Shown here piece by piece: positions 7,840 through 15,862 of a stretch of 64,000 nucleotides of DNA. A model generated the notes under the pieces. That model worked only from the letters and a program-made list of their open reading frames with translations, was not told where the DNA came from and searched no databases. Each line of letters begins with the position of its first letter. Position 1 is the first letter of the stretch. Origin of the DNA: Kineosporia succinea (GTDB lineage: Bacteria; Actinomycetota; Actinomycetes; Actinomycetales; Kineosporiaceae); contig NZ_JAUSQZ010000001.1 in NCBI RefSeq assembly GCF_030811555.1, forward strand, positions 2,725,241 through 2,789,240, read 5' to 3'. Position numbers and translations under genes: made by a program.

Positions 7840-8349
7840 TCAGACCTCCCGCACTTGCGTGGCGAGATGGCCGCCGAGTGTGGCCAGTCCCCGCTGGGCG
7901 TGTTTGCGCACGGTGGTGACCCGCATGCCCAGGGCCGACGCGGTGTCGGCCTCCGACTGGTCGGCCAGGTAGCGCAGCACGATCACCTCGCGCTGCCGCC
8001 GGGGCAACCGCTCGATCGCCGCGGTGAGGTCCATCCGGTCTTCCACCCGCGGGTCGCGCGAGGGGCGCTCCGGATCGTCCGCACCCAGCACCTCGCGGTG
8101 CCGGACCTGCCTGCGGGCGATGTCGATCGCTTGCGTGTAGGCGGTTTTCGCGACCCACCCGTGCGGGGACTTCCGGATACGTCCCCACCACGAGTAGGCC
8201 TTCGCCATCGCCTCCTGGGCGGCGTCCTCGGCCTGGGCCTGCGACCCGAGCACCTGGTAGGCGACGACGTACGCCTTGCGCCACAGCTCGGGGAAGAGCG
8301 ACTCGTAGTCGCCCGCCGCGCTGGGAGCCGCACTCCCGACGTCCGTCAT
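7840..8349 (-). CDS. ECF RNA polymerase sigma factor, SigE-like family
   Basis: This 169-residue group IV sigma factor directs RNA polymerase to a small regulon. Region 2 spans about 16-85 (SLFPELWRKAYVVAYQVLGS, then EDAAQEAMAKAYSWW) and region 4 about 104-158, with RLPRRQREVIVLRYLAD and the helix-turn-helix SALGMRVTTVRKHAQRGL. There is no region 3, as expected. It resembles the SigE-type ECF group common in Streptomyces. The next gene starts one base after its stop. A secreted protein gene lies 76 bases upstream on the same strand and shares a domain with the downstream membrane partner, so the three genes probably form one signalling unit. Confidence 0.93.
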   Translation of the reverse strand: MTDVGSAAPSAAGDYESLFPELWRKAYVVAYQVLGSQAQAEDAAQEAMAKAYSWWGRIRKSPHGWVAKTAYTQAIDIARRQVRHREVLGADDPERPSRDPRVEDRMDLTAAIERLPRRQREVIVLRYLADQSEADTASALGMRVTTVRKHAQRGLATLGGHLATQVREV

Positions 8350-8425
8350 CGCACCGCCGCTTCCCGCTTCTCCCCGTGAGCCCGGCGAGAACTCTAGTGG
8401 GGTTCGCGGCTTTTGCGGGCAAGCC

Positions 8426-8992
8426 TTACGGGATGAACTGCTCGGCCAGCGCGGTCACCGGGCCGCTGTTCGTGCTCGTGTCGGTGTGCCGCAGCCAGAC
8501 CGGCACCTCCTTCGTCTCGAGCTTGCTGAAGTTCTTGGCCAGCTGCTTCGCCGTGATCGCCTTGCGCCCCACCGTGTCGGGCTGCCCCAGCAGGTCGTAG
8601 GCGCCGATCAGGCTGGCCTTCCCCGCCACCGTGTAGGTCGAGGTGTCGAGCGACTCGTCTTCCGCGACGAACCAGTCGTTGGGCGGCGTGATGCCACCGT
8701 TGAGCAGCTTGGCGGCCTTGCCGTCGTAGAACTCGGCCTGCTTCACGGTGATCCGCAGCTTGTCGTTCTTCAGGCTCACCCGGGTGACGTAGCCGAACTC
8801 CAGGCCGGTCTTCGCGAAGCCGAGCGAGTCGGTGGCCTTGGCCGGGATCGCCGCGTAGGAAGTGGTTTTCGCGGGCGTCGAGACGGCGGCCGAGTCGTTG
8901 TCCAGGGCCTGGGCGGAAGAGCCCACGGCGGTGAGGGCGCCCGCTCCGAGAGCGACGGCGGCGACGGCGAGTGAGATACGCTTGACGGACAT
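8426..8992 (-). CDS. Secreted protein sharing the extracytoplasmic domain of the sigma partner
   Basis: The start at 8992 has a GGAGG site 6 bases upstream (CCGGAGGAAAACCATG) and opens a typical signal peptide (MSVKRISLAVAAVALGAGAL) with probable cleavage after SSAQA at residue 29. The mature 159 residues contain LEFGYVTRV, YDLLGQPDTVG, ITAKQLAKNFSKLE and the ending VPVWLRH..VTALAEQFIP. These match the outer domain of the membrane protein at 7176-7838 (VSFGYL, ITVAQMVKNW, DVWFRR, SLSEQF). The protein has no membrane anchor after cleavage. No enzymatic motif is visible. A soluble ligand, decoy or competitor for the sensor is my inference. Confidence 0.85.
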   Translation of the reverse strand: MSVKRISLAVAAVALGAGALTAVGSSAQALDNDSAAVSTPAKTTSYAAIPAKATDSLGFAKTGLEFGYVTRVSLKNDKLRITVKQAEFYDGKAAKLLNGGITPPNDWFVAEDESLDTSTYTVAGKASLIGAYDLLGQPDTVGRKAITAKQLAKNFSKLETKEVPVWLRHTDTSTNSGPVTALAEQFIP

Positions 8993-9268
8993 GGTTTTCC
9001 TCCGGGTATCGGTCAGCACTGGATCAGGACGGGAACCACTTCGCGAGGGCGGTGGCGGCAACCACCGCTCTCGCTGCTTTTGCCCTGCCGGGCAAGGTCT
9101 TCCGGTCGTGTTCCCAGCCGGACCTCGGCGGCCCCCATCGGGAGCTCCGGTGCGTCGGTGCCGACTGCGAAGACATCACTAAGACGTTCTGGGGCCCACC
9201 GAACAACGACACGACTTCGGTCACGAATCGGTCACGGTGATCCGGGCGCCTCTCGCCCCTCGGTGTTC

Positions 9269-9296
9269 TTGCTCCTCGACGCATACTCGGTATAGC
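9269..9296 (+). promoter_or_regulatory. Candidate padR promoter
   Basis: TTGCTC (9269-9274) and TATAGC (9291-9296) are separated by 16 bases. The -10 box overlaps the first candidate PadR operator, which suits autorepression. Confidence 0.45.
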
Positions 9297-9319
9297 TTCC
9301 TTCTCGCCATACCGGGTAT
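9283..9319. promoter_or_regulatory. Pair of ATACNNNGTAT palindromes, candidate PadR operator
   Basis: ATACTCGGTAT (9283-9293) and ATACCGGGTAT (9309-9319) share the same half-sites, lie 26 bases apart and sit 30 bases before the padR start. PadR repressors bind AT-rich dyads and usually repress themselves and the adjacent transporter. Confidence 0.6.
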
Positions 9320-9348
9320 GCACTCGAGCCAGGGGAAGGGGGTCCGGA

Positions 9349-9870
9349 ATGTCTGTGCGCCAGAGCCTGCTCGCGATCCTCGCGGAGGGTGAGCAGTACG
9401 GCTACCAGCTCCGGCACGAGTTCGAGGTGCGCACCGGGCGGACCTGGCCGATCAACATCGGGCAGGTCTACACCACCCTGAACCGCCTGGTGCGGGACGG
9501 GCTGGTGGAGGAGGCCAAGCGTCAGGACGACGGGTCGGTCACCTACCGGCTCACCTACGCCGGCCGCGAGGAGGTCGACAAGTGGTGGGGCACCGCCGTC
9601 GACCGGGCCTCGCCCGGCCGTGACGAGGTGGCCATCAAGATCGCCCTCGCGGTGGCGGCCCCCGGGGTCGATGCGCTCGCCGTGATCGCTCACCAGCGCT
9701 CCGAAACGCTGCGCGTGCTGCAGCTTTACACCAAGGAGAAGCGCTCGCTACCGGGGTCGCCGGAGGGCGAGGGGCTGTCCCGGCTGCTGGTGCTCGACCA
9801 CCTGATCTTCGTGACCGAGGCCGAGGCCCGCTGGCTCGAGCTGGTCGAGCAGCGCCTGCGCGCCCGTTGA
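9349..9870 (+). CDS. PadR family transcriptional regulator
   Basis: The 173-residue protein begins with a PadR winged helix: LLAILAEGEQYGYQLRHEFE, GQVYTTLNRLVRDGLVEE and VTYRLTYAGREEV (about 6-75), followed by a C-terminal helical dimerisation region. PadR proteins are ligand-responsive repressors, often of drug exporters. The ATG at 9349 has GGGGAAGG about 10 bases upstream. The ABC ATPase gene starts 35 bases after its stop and the permease overlaps that, so the three genes form an operon with the regulator first. Two ATACNNNGTAT sites just upstream are the probable operator. Confidence 0.93.
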   Translation: MSVRQSLLAILAEGEQYGYQLRHEFEVRTGRTWPINIGQVYTTLNRLVRDGLVEEAKRQDDGSVTYRLTYAGREEVDKWWGTAVDRASPGRDEVAIKIALAVAAPGVDALAVIAHQRSETLRVLQLYTKEKRSLPGSPEGEGLSRLLVLDHLIFVTEAEARWLELVEQRLRAR

Positions 9871-9905
9871 GAACGCGCCCGATGAGAAGTGGAGAGGCCA
9901 CGAAC

Positions 9906-10676
9906 ATGAGCGCCGACACCGAGTCCGCCGACACCGAGTCCGCCGACATGACCGGTCCGACCGGCCCGGCCGGCAGCGACGACCGCCGCCCGGTCCTGCT
10001 CAGCCTGCGCGACGCCACCCGCGTGCACGGGGCGGGCACCGCCGTGCCGGTGCAGGCCCTGAACGGGGTCGGGCTCGAGGTGCGCGTCGGCGAACTCGTC
10101 GCCGTGATGGGCCCTTCCGGCTCCGGCAAGTCCACGCTGCTGCACCTGGCCGGCGGCCTCGACACGCCCAGCTCGGGTGACGTGGTGGTCGACGGCGTGA
10201 GCATCGGCGGCCTCTCGGCGAAGGCCCGGGCCGCGATGCGCCGCCGCAGCGTGGGCTACGTGTTCCAGGACCTGAACCTGGTGCCGGCCCTGACCGCCGC
10301 CGAGAACGTCATGCTGCCGCGGGAACTCGACGGGGTCAGCACCCGCAAGGCCCGCGCGGAGGCCCGCGGGGCACTGGCCGAGGTCGGGGTGGAGGACCTG
10401 GCCGACCGGTTCCCCGAGGAGATGTCCGGCGGCCAGCAGCAGCGGGTGGCGATCGCCCGGGCCCTGATCGGCCCACGCCGCCTGGTGCTCGCCGACGAGC
10501 CCACGGGTGCCCTCGACTCGCTGACCGGCGAGGCGATCATGAAGGTGCTGCGCACCCGGGTCGACGCCGGGGCGGCCGGGCTGCTGGTCACGCACGACGC
10601 CCAGCACGCGGCCTGGGCCGACCGCATCGTCTACCTGCGCGACGGCCGGATCGTCGACGGCGGTTCCTTCCGGTGA
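9906..10676 (+). CDS. ABC transporter ATP-binding protein (MacB/LolD type)
   Basis: This is the ATPase of an exporter-like ABC system. Motifs are complete: Walker [14 protein letters not shown]-loop [14 protein letters not shown], signature [15 protein letters not shown], Walker [14 protein letters not shown] and H-loop [10 protein letters not shown]. The LNLVP after the Q-loop is typical of the MacB/LolD group, which pairs with FtsX-like permeases. The start at 9906 has GGAGAGG 9 bases upstream; the frame opens earlier but lacks a better site. The N-terminus carries a short duplicated segment ([13 protein letters not shown]). The stop overlaps the permease start by four bases (GTGA). The substrate is unknown; an antimicrobial compound is plausible given PadR control. 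Confidence 0.94.
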   Translation: MSADTESADTESADMTGPTGPAGSDDRRPVLLSLRDATRVHGAGTAVPVQALNGVGLEVRVGELVAVMGPSGSGKSTLLHLAGGLDTPSSGDVVVDGVSIGGLSAKARAAMRRRSVGYVFQDLNLVPALTAAENVMLPRELDGVSTRKARAEARGALAEVGVEDLADRFPEEMSGGQQQRVAIARALIGPRRLVLADEPTGALDSLTGEAIMKVLRTRVDAGAAGLLVTHDAQHAAWADRIVYLRDGRIVDGGSFR

Positions 10677-13414
10677 CCGGCTGGTTCCCGGCCGGGCGGG
10701 TGGCGCTGCGCCTGGCCCGGCGTGACGTGTGGCGCAACCGGGGGCGCAGTGCCCTGGTCGCCCTGATGATCGCGCTGCCGGTGCTCGGGATGTCCGCGGT
10801 GTCGGTGATCGCCCGCTCCGACGAGCTCGACCCCCAGGACCACGTCCGCGTCGCCCTGGGCGAGAAGGCCCAGGCGCTGGTCTACTACGGCGACGGCGAG
10901 CCGATCTCGCAGCGGCCCGACGACCCGCTGGACAACACCGCCGTCAGCCGCGACGAGGGCGAGCTGACCCGGGCCGAGTTCCTCGGGCGGGCCCGGCGGA
11001 TCGTCTCCGACCGCGACGTCCTGATCACCGACGACCGGCACTGGGGATCGCGCAGCATCCGCCGCGACGGCCGGCTGATCGATGCCCGCATGCGTGAACT
11101 CGACTACGACACACCCGGTCTCGGCGGCCTGATCGAACAGCGCGAGGGACGCGCGCCGCAGGCCGACGGCGAGGTCGTGGCCACCGGCACACTGGTGCGG
11201 GACTCCGGGGTGCGGGTCGGTGACGTGCTCACCTACCGGCCCCCGGGGTCCGGCGCCGACATCGTGCTCACCGTGGTCGGGATCGTCGGTGGCTACGACG
11301 TCGCCGACTCCTCCGAGCTGATCGGCCGCACCGGGGGGATCTTCCCGGCGGATCTGCGTGACGCCACCACCGGTCCGTTCTTCGAGCAGTGGGACGACCG
11401 CACCCTGCTGGTCACCGGCCCCGACCCGGTCACCTGGGACCAGGTGCTCGACCTCAACCAGCTCGGGTCGACCGTGCTCAGCCGGGCCGTGGTCGAAAAC
11501 CCGCCGCCCTCGAGCCAGGTGCCCCACGAGGACGACCTCGCCGACGACTACACCGACCGCAGTGGCGTCGGCATCGTGGCGGTCGTCGTCGGCCTGGTCC
11601 TGCTGCAGATCGCGCTGCTGGCCGGCCCGGCGATCGCCGTCGGCGCCCGCCGCAACCAGCGCTCGCTGGCGCTGCTCGCCGCAACCGGGGCCCAGGCCCG
11701 GCACCTGCGGGCCGTGCTGCTGGCCACCAACGGCCTGATCGGCCTGGTCAGCAGCCTGGTGGCGGCCGGCCTGGGAGTCGCCGTCGGGCGTCTGGCGATC
11801 GCCGGGCTGCGCTCGCGGGAGTGGACGCTGGTGCGCACCGACGTGCATCTGAGCGATCTGGCCGTGCTGGTCGTGGCCGGGGCGGGCACGGCGGTCGCGG
11901 CCTCGCTGGTGCCCGCCCGGCAGGCCGCCCGGATGGACGTGGTGGCTGCCCTCACCGGCCGCCGCGGGTACGCCCCGCCGAAGCTGCGGGTGTCCGCCGC
12001 GGCCTTCGGAGTCGCGGTGGCCGGCGTGGTCGTGGCACTGGTGGCGGCCGCCGGCGAGAGCGCGTTCCTGGCCGTGGCCGGGCTCGCGACGGCCGAGGTC
12101 GGCCTGGTCGCGGCGTCCGGCACGCTCATCGCCCTGGCGGCGCGCTCGGCCGTGCGGATGCCGTTCGCCGTCCGGTTCGCCCTGCGCGACGCCGCCCGGC
12201 AGCGTGCCCGCACCGCCCCGGCGGTGGCCGCCGTGCTGGCCGCGGTCGCCGGCGGCAGTACCGGCCTGGTCTTCCTGGCCGCGCAGAACCACCACGACGA
12301 CCTGATCTACCGGGCCAGTTCGGTGCCGGGCGGGGTGTGGGCGATGGCCGACACGGCCGACGGGCAGGGCCAGCCGGCGGCGGAGGCGGCGGAGGCCGAG
12401 GCCACGCTGAGGCGTGAGCTCCCGATCGACTCGGCGGCGGCGTTCTTCCGGCTGACCTACAGCGGTGACGTGTTCCTGCGCCCGACCCGCTCACCGGGAG
12501 CGCGGTGCCCCGACGACCAGACCGAGGGCATGGGCACCTACAACGGCATGGGTGAGGTCTGCTCGTTCCGCACCGACTCGAAGTTCCTGGCCCCCTACGG
12601 CGAGGTGCTCTTCGACGACGGCACTGCTCTGCGGGTGGTGACCGGTGGTCTGGCCGAGGCCGACTACCAGGCTCTGGCAGAGGGTTTCGCGGTCACAACC
12701 AGTCCGGAGCTGATCTGGCCCGACGGCACTGTGCACGTGGAGGTCGAGCGGATGAGCGCCGACGACCCGGACGCGGAGATCCCCGTGGTCCGGCTGAAGG
12801 CCGTCGAGGCCCAGGGGGCGGGCAGCCTGGCCGGCGTGGTCTACCCGATCGGTGCGGCGAAGGCCCTGGGGGTGGAGGCCGTCCGCGGCGGCGTGGTCGC
12901 CACCACCAGCCGGATGCCGACCTCCGAGGAGGAGGCCGCCGCCGAGAAGGAGCTGAAAGAGACGCTGGGCATGTACGTCACGGTGGAACGGGGTTACACG
13001 AACGATCTCGCCGTCGGTCTCGTCGCCCTGCTGATCGCGTCGTCCGTGGTGAGCCTGATCGGCACCTTCACCGCGGTCGGACTGGCCGCGGCCGAGTCCC
13101 GGGCCGACGTGTCCACGCTGGCGGCGGTCGGGGCCGGGCCGGGGGTGCGGCGCCGTCTGGCCGCGGCTCAGAGCGGTGTGATCGCCACGCTGGGAACGGT
13201 TCTCGGGGTGTTCAGCGGGGTGGTCGGCGGCTGGGTGCTGGTCCTGGTGCAGCAGGACAACGAGTTCCCGGGGGAGACCCGCAGCTACTGGGAACTGGTG
13301 CTGCCCTGGGAGCTGCTGCTCACCGTCGGCGTCGGGATCCCGTTGCTGGCCGGGCTGATCGCCTTCGCGGGCACCCGGTCGCGTCTGCCGCTGGCGCGCC
13401 GGATCGGCCAGTAG
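10673..13414 (+). CDS. FtsX-like ABC transporter permease
   Basis: The 913-residue product is the membrane partner of the preceding ATPase. It begins with ALRLARRDVWRNRGRSALVA and a first membrane helix near residue 30, then a large outer domain (about 50-300), a block of three helices (about 300-410), further helices (about 440-540), a second outer domain and C-terminal helices (about 780-905). This duplicated MacB/FtsX layout fits long actinobacterial exporters. The ALVAATGAQ-like ALLAATGAQARHLR and TLAAVGAGPGVRRRLAAAQ segments are the coupling helices expected in each half. Translation is coupled to the ATPase by a GTGA overlap. A short hairpin follows the stop. Confidence 0.92.
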   Translation: MTGWFPAGRVALRLARRDVWRNRGRSALVALMIALPVLGMSAVSVIARSDELDPQDHVRVALGEKAQALVYYGDGEPISQRPDDPLDNTAVSRDEGELTRAEFLGRARRIVSDRDVLITDDRHWGSRSIRRDGRLIDARMRELDYDTPGLGGLIEQREGRAPQADGEVVATGTLVRDSGVRVGDVLTYRPPGSGADIVLTVVGIVGGYDVADSSELIGRTGGIFPADLRDATTGPFFEQWDDRTLLVTGPDPVTWDQVLDLNQLGSTVLSRAVVENPPPSSQVPHEDDLADDYTDRSGVGIVAVVVGLVLLQIALLAGPAIAVGARRNQRSLALLAATGAQARHLRAVLLATNGLIGLVSSLVAAGLGVAVGRLAIAGLRSREWTLVRTDVHLSDLAVLVVAGAGTAVAASLVPARQAARMDVVAALTGRRGYAPPKLRVSAAAFGVAVAGVVVALVAAAGESAFLAVAGLATAEVGLVAASGTLIALAARSAVRMPFAVRFALRDAARQRARTAPAVAAVLAAVAGGSTGLVFLAAQNHHDDLIYRASSVPGGVWAMADTADGQGQPAAEAAEAEATLRRELPIDSAAAFFRLTYSGDVFLRPTRSPGARCPDDQTEGMGTYNGMGEVCSFRTDSKFLAPYGEVLFDDGTALRVVTGGLAEADYQALAEGFAVTTSPELIWPDGTVHVEVERMSADDPDAEIPVVRLKAVEAQGAGSLAGVVYPIGAAKALGVEAVRGGVVATTSRMPTSEEEAAAEKELKETLGMYVTVERGYTNDLAVGLVALLIASSVVSLIGTFTAVGLAAAESRADVSTLAAVGAGPGVRRRLAAAQSGVIATLGTVLGVFSGVVGGWVLVLVQQDNEFPGETRSYWELVLPWELLLTVGVGIPLLAGLIAFAGTRSRLPLARRIGQ

Positions 13415-13425
13415 ACGTCCGCGGC

Positions 13426-13446
13426 GCCGGGGTGGAGGGCCCCGGC
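13426..13446. terminator. Hairpin between convergent permease and HAD genes
   Basis: GCCGGGG (13426-13432) pairs with CCCCGGC (13440-13446) around a 7-base loop. Neither side has a T-tract, so it is a weak bidirectional terminator candidate. Confidence 0.45.
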
Positions 13447-13471
13447 GGCGCGGATCACGCCGGATCGACGC

Positions 13472-14248
13472 TCACACGAGGTCGATGAGGCTCTCGATCG
13501 AGGGCACGATGTGGGACGGGCGGAACGGGTACTGCTGCACGTCGTCCCGGGTGGTGGAACCGGTGAGCACCAGGAAGGTCTCCAGGCCCGCCTCCATCCC
13601 GGCGATGACGTCGGTGTCCATCCGGTCGCCGATCATCGCGGTGTACTCCGAGTGCGCGTCGATCTTGTTCAGCGCGCTACGGAACATCATCGGGTTCGGC
13701 TTGCCCACGATGTACGGCTCCCGCTTGGTGGCCCGGCTGATGAGAGCCGCCACCGCACCGCAGGCCGGCAGCGGGCCCTCGGCCGACGGGCCGGTCGGGT
13801 CGGGGTTGGTGGCGATGAACCGCGCGCCGCCCTCGATCAGCCGGATCGCCTTGGTGATGGCCTCGAACGAGTAGGTGCGGGTCTCGCCGAGCACCACGAA
13901 GTCCGGGTCGGTGTCGGTGAGCACGTATCCGGCCTCGTGCAGCGCGGTGGTGAGCCCGGCCTCGCCGATCACGTAGGCCTTGCCGCCGGGCAGCTGGTCG
14001 GCCAGGAACTGGGCGGTGGCCAGCGCCGACGTCCAGATCGCGGACTCCGGCACGTCGAGCCCGGAGGCCGCCAGCCGGGCCCGCAGGTCACGTGCGGTGT
14101 AGATGGAGTTGTTGGTCAGCACCAGGAAGGGGCGCTCGTTCTCCTGCAGTTTCTGCAGGAACTCGGCGGCTCCCGGAAGGGCCGTGCCCTCGTGGACCAG
14201 AACGCCGTCCATGTCGGTCAGCCAGCAGCGGATCTCCCGCGTGTTCAT
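13472..14248 (-). CDS. HAD-IIA family hydrolase (NagD-like phosphatase)
   Basis: This 258-residue HAD phosphatase has the catalytic WLTDMDGVL motif (nucleophile Asp12, acid Asp14), motif II in FLVLTNNSIYTARDL, the motif III lysine in IVGKPNP and motif IV MIGDRMDTDVIAGMEAGL. The cap between motifs II and III is of class IIA, as in NagD and other sugar or nucleotide phosphatases. The ATG at 14248 has an AGGAGAAGG site directly upstream; the frame stays open much further, but that part is antisense to the SGNH gene. The substrate cannot be assigned. It stands alone between a convergent permease gene and an upstream SGNH hydrolase on the same strand. Confidence 0.92.
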   Translation of the reverse strand: MNTREIRCWLTDMDGVLVHEGTALPGAAEFLQKLQENERPFLVLTNNSIYTARDLRARLAASGLDVPESAIWTSALATAQFLADQLPGGKAYVIGEAGLTTALHEAGYVLTDTDPDFVVLGETRTYSFEAITKAIRLIEGGARFIATNPDPTGPSAEGPLPACGAVAALISRATKREPYIVGKPNPMMFRSALNKIDAHSEYTAMIGDRMDTDVIAGMEAGLETFLVLTGSTTRDDVQQYPFRPSHIVPSIESLIDLV

Positions 14249-14391
14249 CCTTCTCCTAGTTGCTCGTGCCTCGCTCGGCCGTTCCGTCCGGATCCGGCCC
14301 TGCGCGGAATGCCCCCGACCGGAACCGTACTGCCGCAGACCCCTGAGGACCCGGCGGCGCACGATCCGATCCTCGTCGACGGGGCCCGGGA

Positions 14392-15759
14392 TCAGCTCCC
14401 GGCCAGCGCGTCGAGGTCGAAAGCGGCGGCCATCGCGGCCATGCCGGCGTCGCTGGGGTGCAGGTGGTCGCCCGAGTCGTAGGTCGCCAGCAGGCGTTCG
14501 GGCCGCGCCGGGTCGCGGACCGCCGCGTCGAAGTCGACCACCGCGTCGAACTCCGGGGCGGTGCGAACCCAGTCGTTCACCAGAGTTCTCTGCTGCTCCT
14601 TCTCCGGTGTGAGACAGCGCTTCTCGCACGAGAACGGGGTCACAGTGGCGCCGACCACGCGCAGGCCGTGGCGGTGGGCCTGGTCGGCCAGCTGGGTCAG
14701 GCCGTCGATCACGGTGGCCGCCGGGGTGCCCGAGCCGATGTCGTTGATGCCGAGGGCGATCACCACCACCCGCACGTCGGGCCGGTCGAGCACGTCGTGC
14801 TGGAACCGGCGCAGGCCGGAGGCGCTGGGCGAGGCGCACGCGAGGTTCTCGGACACCACCCGGTTGCCACCGATGCCCTCGTTCAGCACGCCCAGCGCGG
14901 CCGTGGACGCGTGGGTGCGCATCCGGCCGGAGAGCAGGTCGGGCCAGCGCCGGTTGGCGTCGCGCGTGGAGCTGGCGCCCTCGGTGATCGAATCGCCGAA
15001 CATGCTGATCGTGCCGGTGCCCGCCGGGTCGGGCACGTCGACGCCCTCCAGCCAGAACCACGACGGCACCGACCGGTCGAACGCACTGCCGGTGACCTGC
15101 CCGGCGTGGTCACCGTCGGCCAGGTAGGAGGTGGCGATCGGCCGGCTGTGCCCGGAACCGGCCGGGGCCGGGCCCCGGGGCACCAGATCGATGGCCAGGG
15201 ACTGGCCGAAGGCGAACGAGAGGGGCACCGGATCGCTGACCATCCGCCCGCCGGGCGGGATCTCGACCTCGGCGGAGCCCTCGAACATCACCTCCCGGGC
15301 CGTGCCCGGCCGCAGCGCCGGAGCCTCGGCCGACACCGCCGCGGTGACGTGCGCCAGACGCAGTGGCTCGGTGCCGAAGGTGTTGGCCAGCCGCAGCCGC
15401 ACGCTGTCGCCGCCGATGCTGGGACGTACCACCTGGCGCAGTGTCCGGCCGATCAGGTCGGGGCCGTCGAGGTCCTGGCTCGCCGTGCTCCAGGCACCGC
15501 TCCAGCCCGGCTCCACCGCCTCGATGCGGGCGGTGGGCACCGGCGTCGGGGTGGGCGCGGGAGTGGGGACGTCGATGGACGGGGTGGGCGCGACGGTGAC
15601 CGTCTCACCCGGGAAGGCGGCGGTGACGCAGCGCGCGGTGCCCGCCGTGGGCGTGGCGGCCAGGCCCCGGTCGTCGGTGACCGCCATCAGCACGGTGGCC
15701 CCGGTGACGGCCGCCGCGGCGGCCAGCACCAGGGAAGCGGTGACAGCAGGTCTCTTCAC
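14392..15759 (-). CDS. Secreted SGNH/GDSL hydrolase with N-terminal carbohydrate-binding-like region
   Basis: The 455-residue product starts with a signal peptide (about 1-27) and a Pro/Thr linker rich in PTPAPTPTPVP. A beta-rich region (about 85-245, SVRLRLANTFGTEPLRLAHV) precedes the SGNH domain, which has block I MFGDSITEG (Ser257), block II GIGGNRV, block III ALGINDIG and block V GDHLHP with the catalytic Asp and His. It is probably an exported esterase or acetylxylan-type deacylase. The GTG start at 15759 has GGGGAG 7 bases upstream. The next gene downstream is the HAD phosphatase, 143 bases away. The substrate is unknown. Confidence 0.9.
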   Translation of the reverse strand: MKRPAVTASLVLAAAAAVTGATVLMAVTDDRGLAATPTAGTARCVTAAFPGETVTVAPTPSIDVPTPAPTPTPVPTARIEAVEPGWSGAWSTASQDLDGPDLIGRTLRQVVRPSIGGDSVRLRLANTFGTEPLRLAHVTAAVSAEAPALRPGTAREVMFEGSAEVEIPPGGRMVSDPVPLSFAFGQSLAIDLVPRGPAPAGSGHSRPIATSYLADGDHAGQVTGSAFDRSVPSWFWLEGVDVPDPAGTGTISMFGDSITEGASSTRDANRRWPDLLSGRMRTHASTAALGVLNEGIGGNRVVSENLACASPSASGLRRFQHDVLDRPDVRVVVIALGINDIGSGTPAATVIDGLTQLADQAHRHGLRVVGATVTPFSCEKRCLTPEKEQQRTLVNDWVRTAPEFDAVVDFDAAVRDPARPERLLATYDSGDHLHPSDAGMAAMAAAFDLDALAGS

Positions 15760-15825
15760 TGCTTCTCCCCACGGGACGTGTGAACACAGTTCGGCACGTC
15801 CGTGGGCCGGCTGAAGAGATCAACT

Positions 15826-15843
15826 CCCCGGCGGGCGCCGGGG
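15826..15843 (-). terminator. GC-rich hairpin downstream of the racemase-like gene
   Basis: CCCCGGCG (15826-15833) pairs exactly with CGCCGGGG (15836-15843). It lies 20 bases after the stop of the minus-strand racemase-like gene. No T-tract follows, so the terminator call is moderate. Confidence 0.45.
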
Positions 15844-15862
15844 TTCCGCCGTGCGGGCTACG

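Larger units (their letters stand above)
8993..9348. other. Divergent intergenic region between the secreted-protein gene and padR
   Basis: The region holds the promoters of both divergent genes. The padR-proximal part contains the operator pair listed separately. I see no gene in it. Confidence 0.5.

Noticed and set aside
10631-12295. 554-codon minus-strand frame opposite the FtsX-like permease
   Set aside because: Antisense shadow with no recognisable domain; the permease frame has clear membrane helices and coupling helices.
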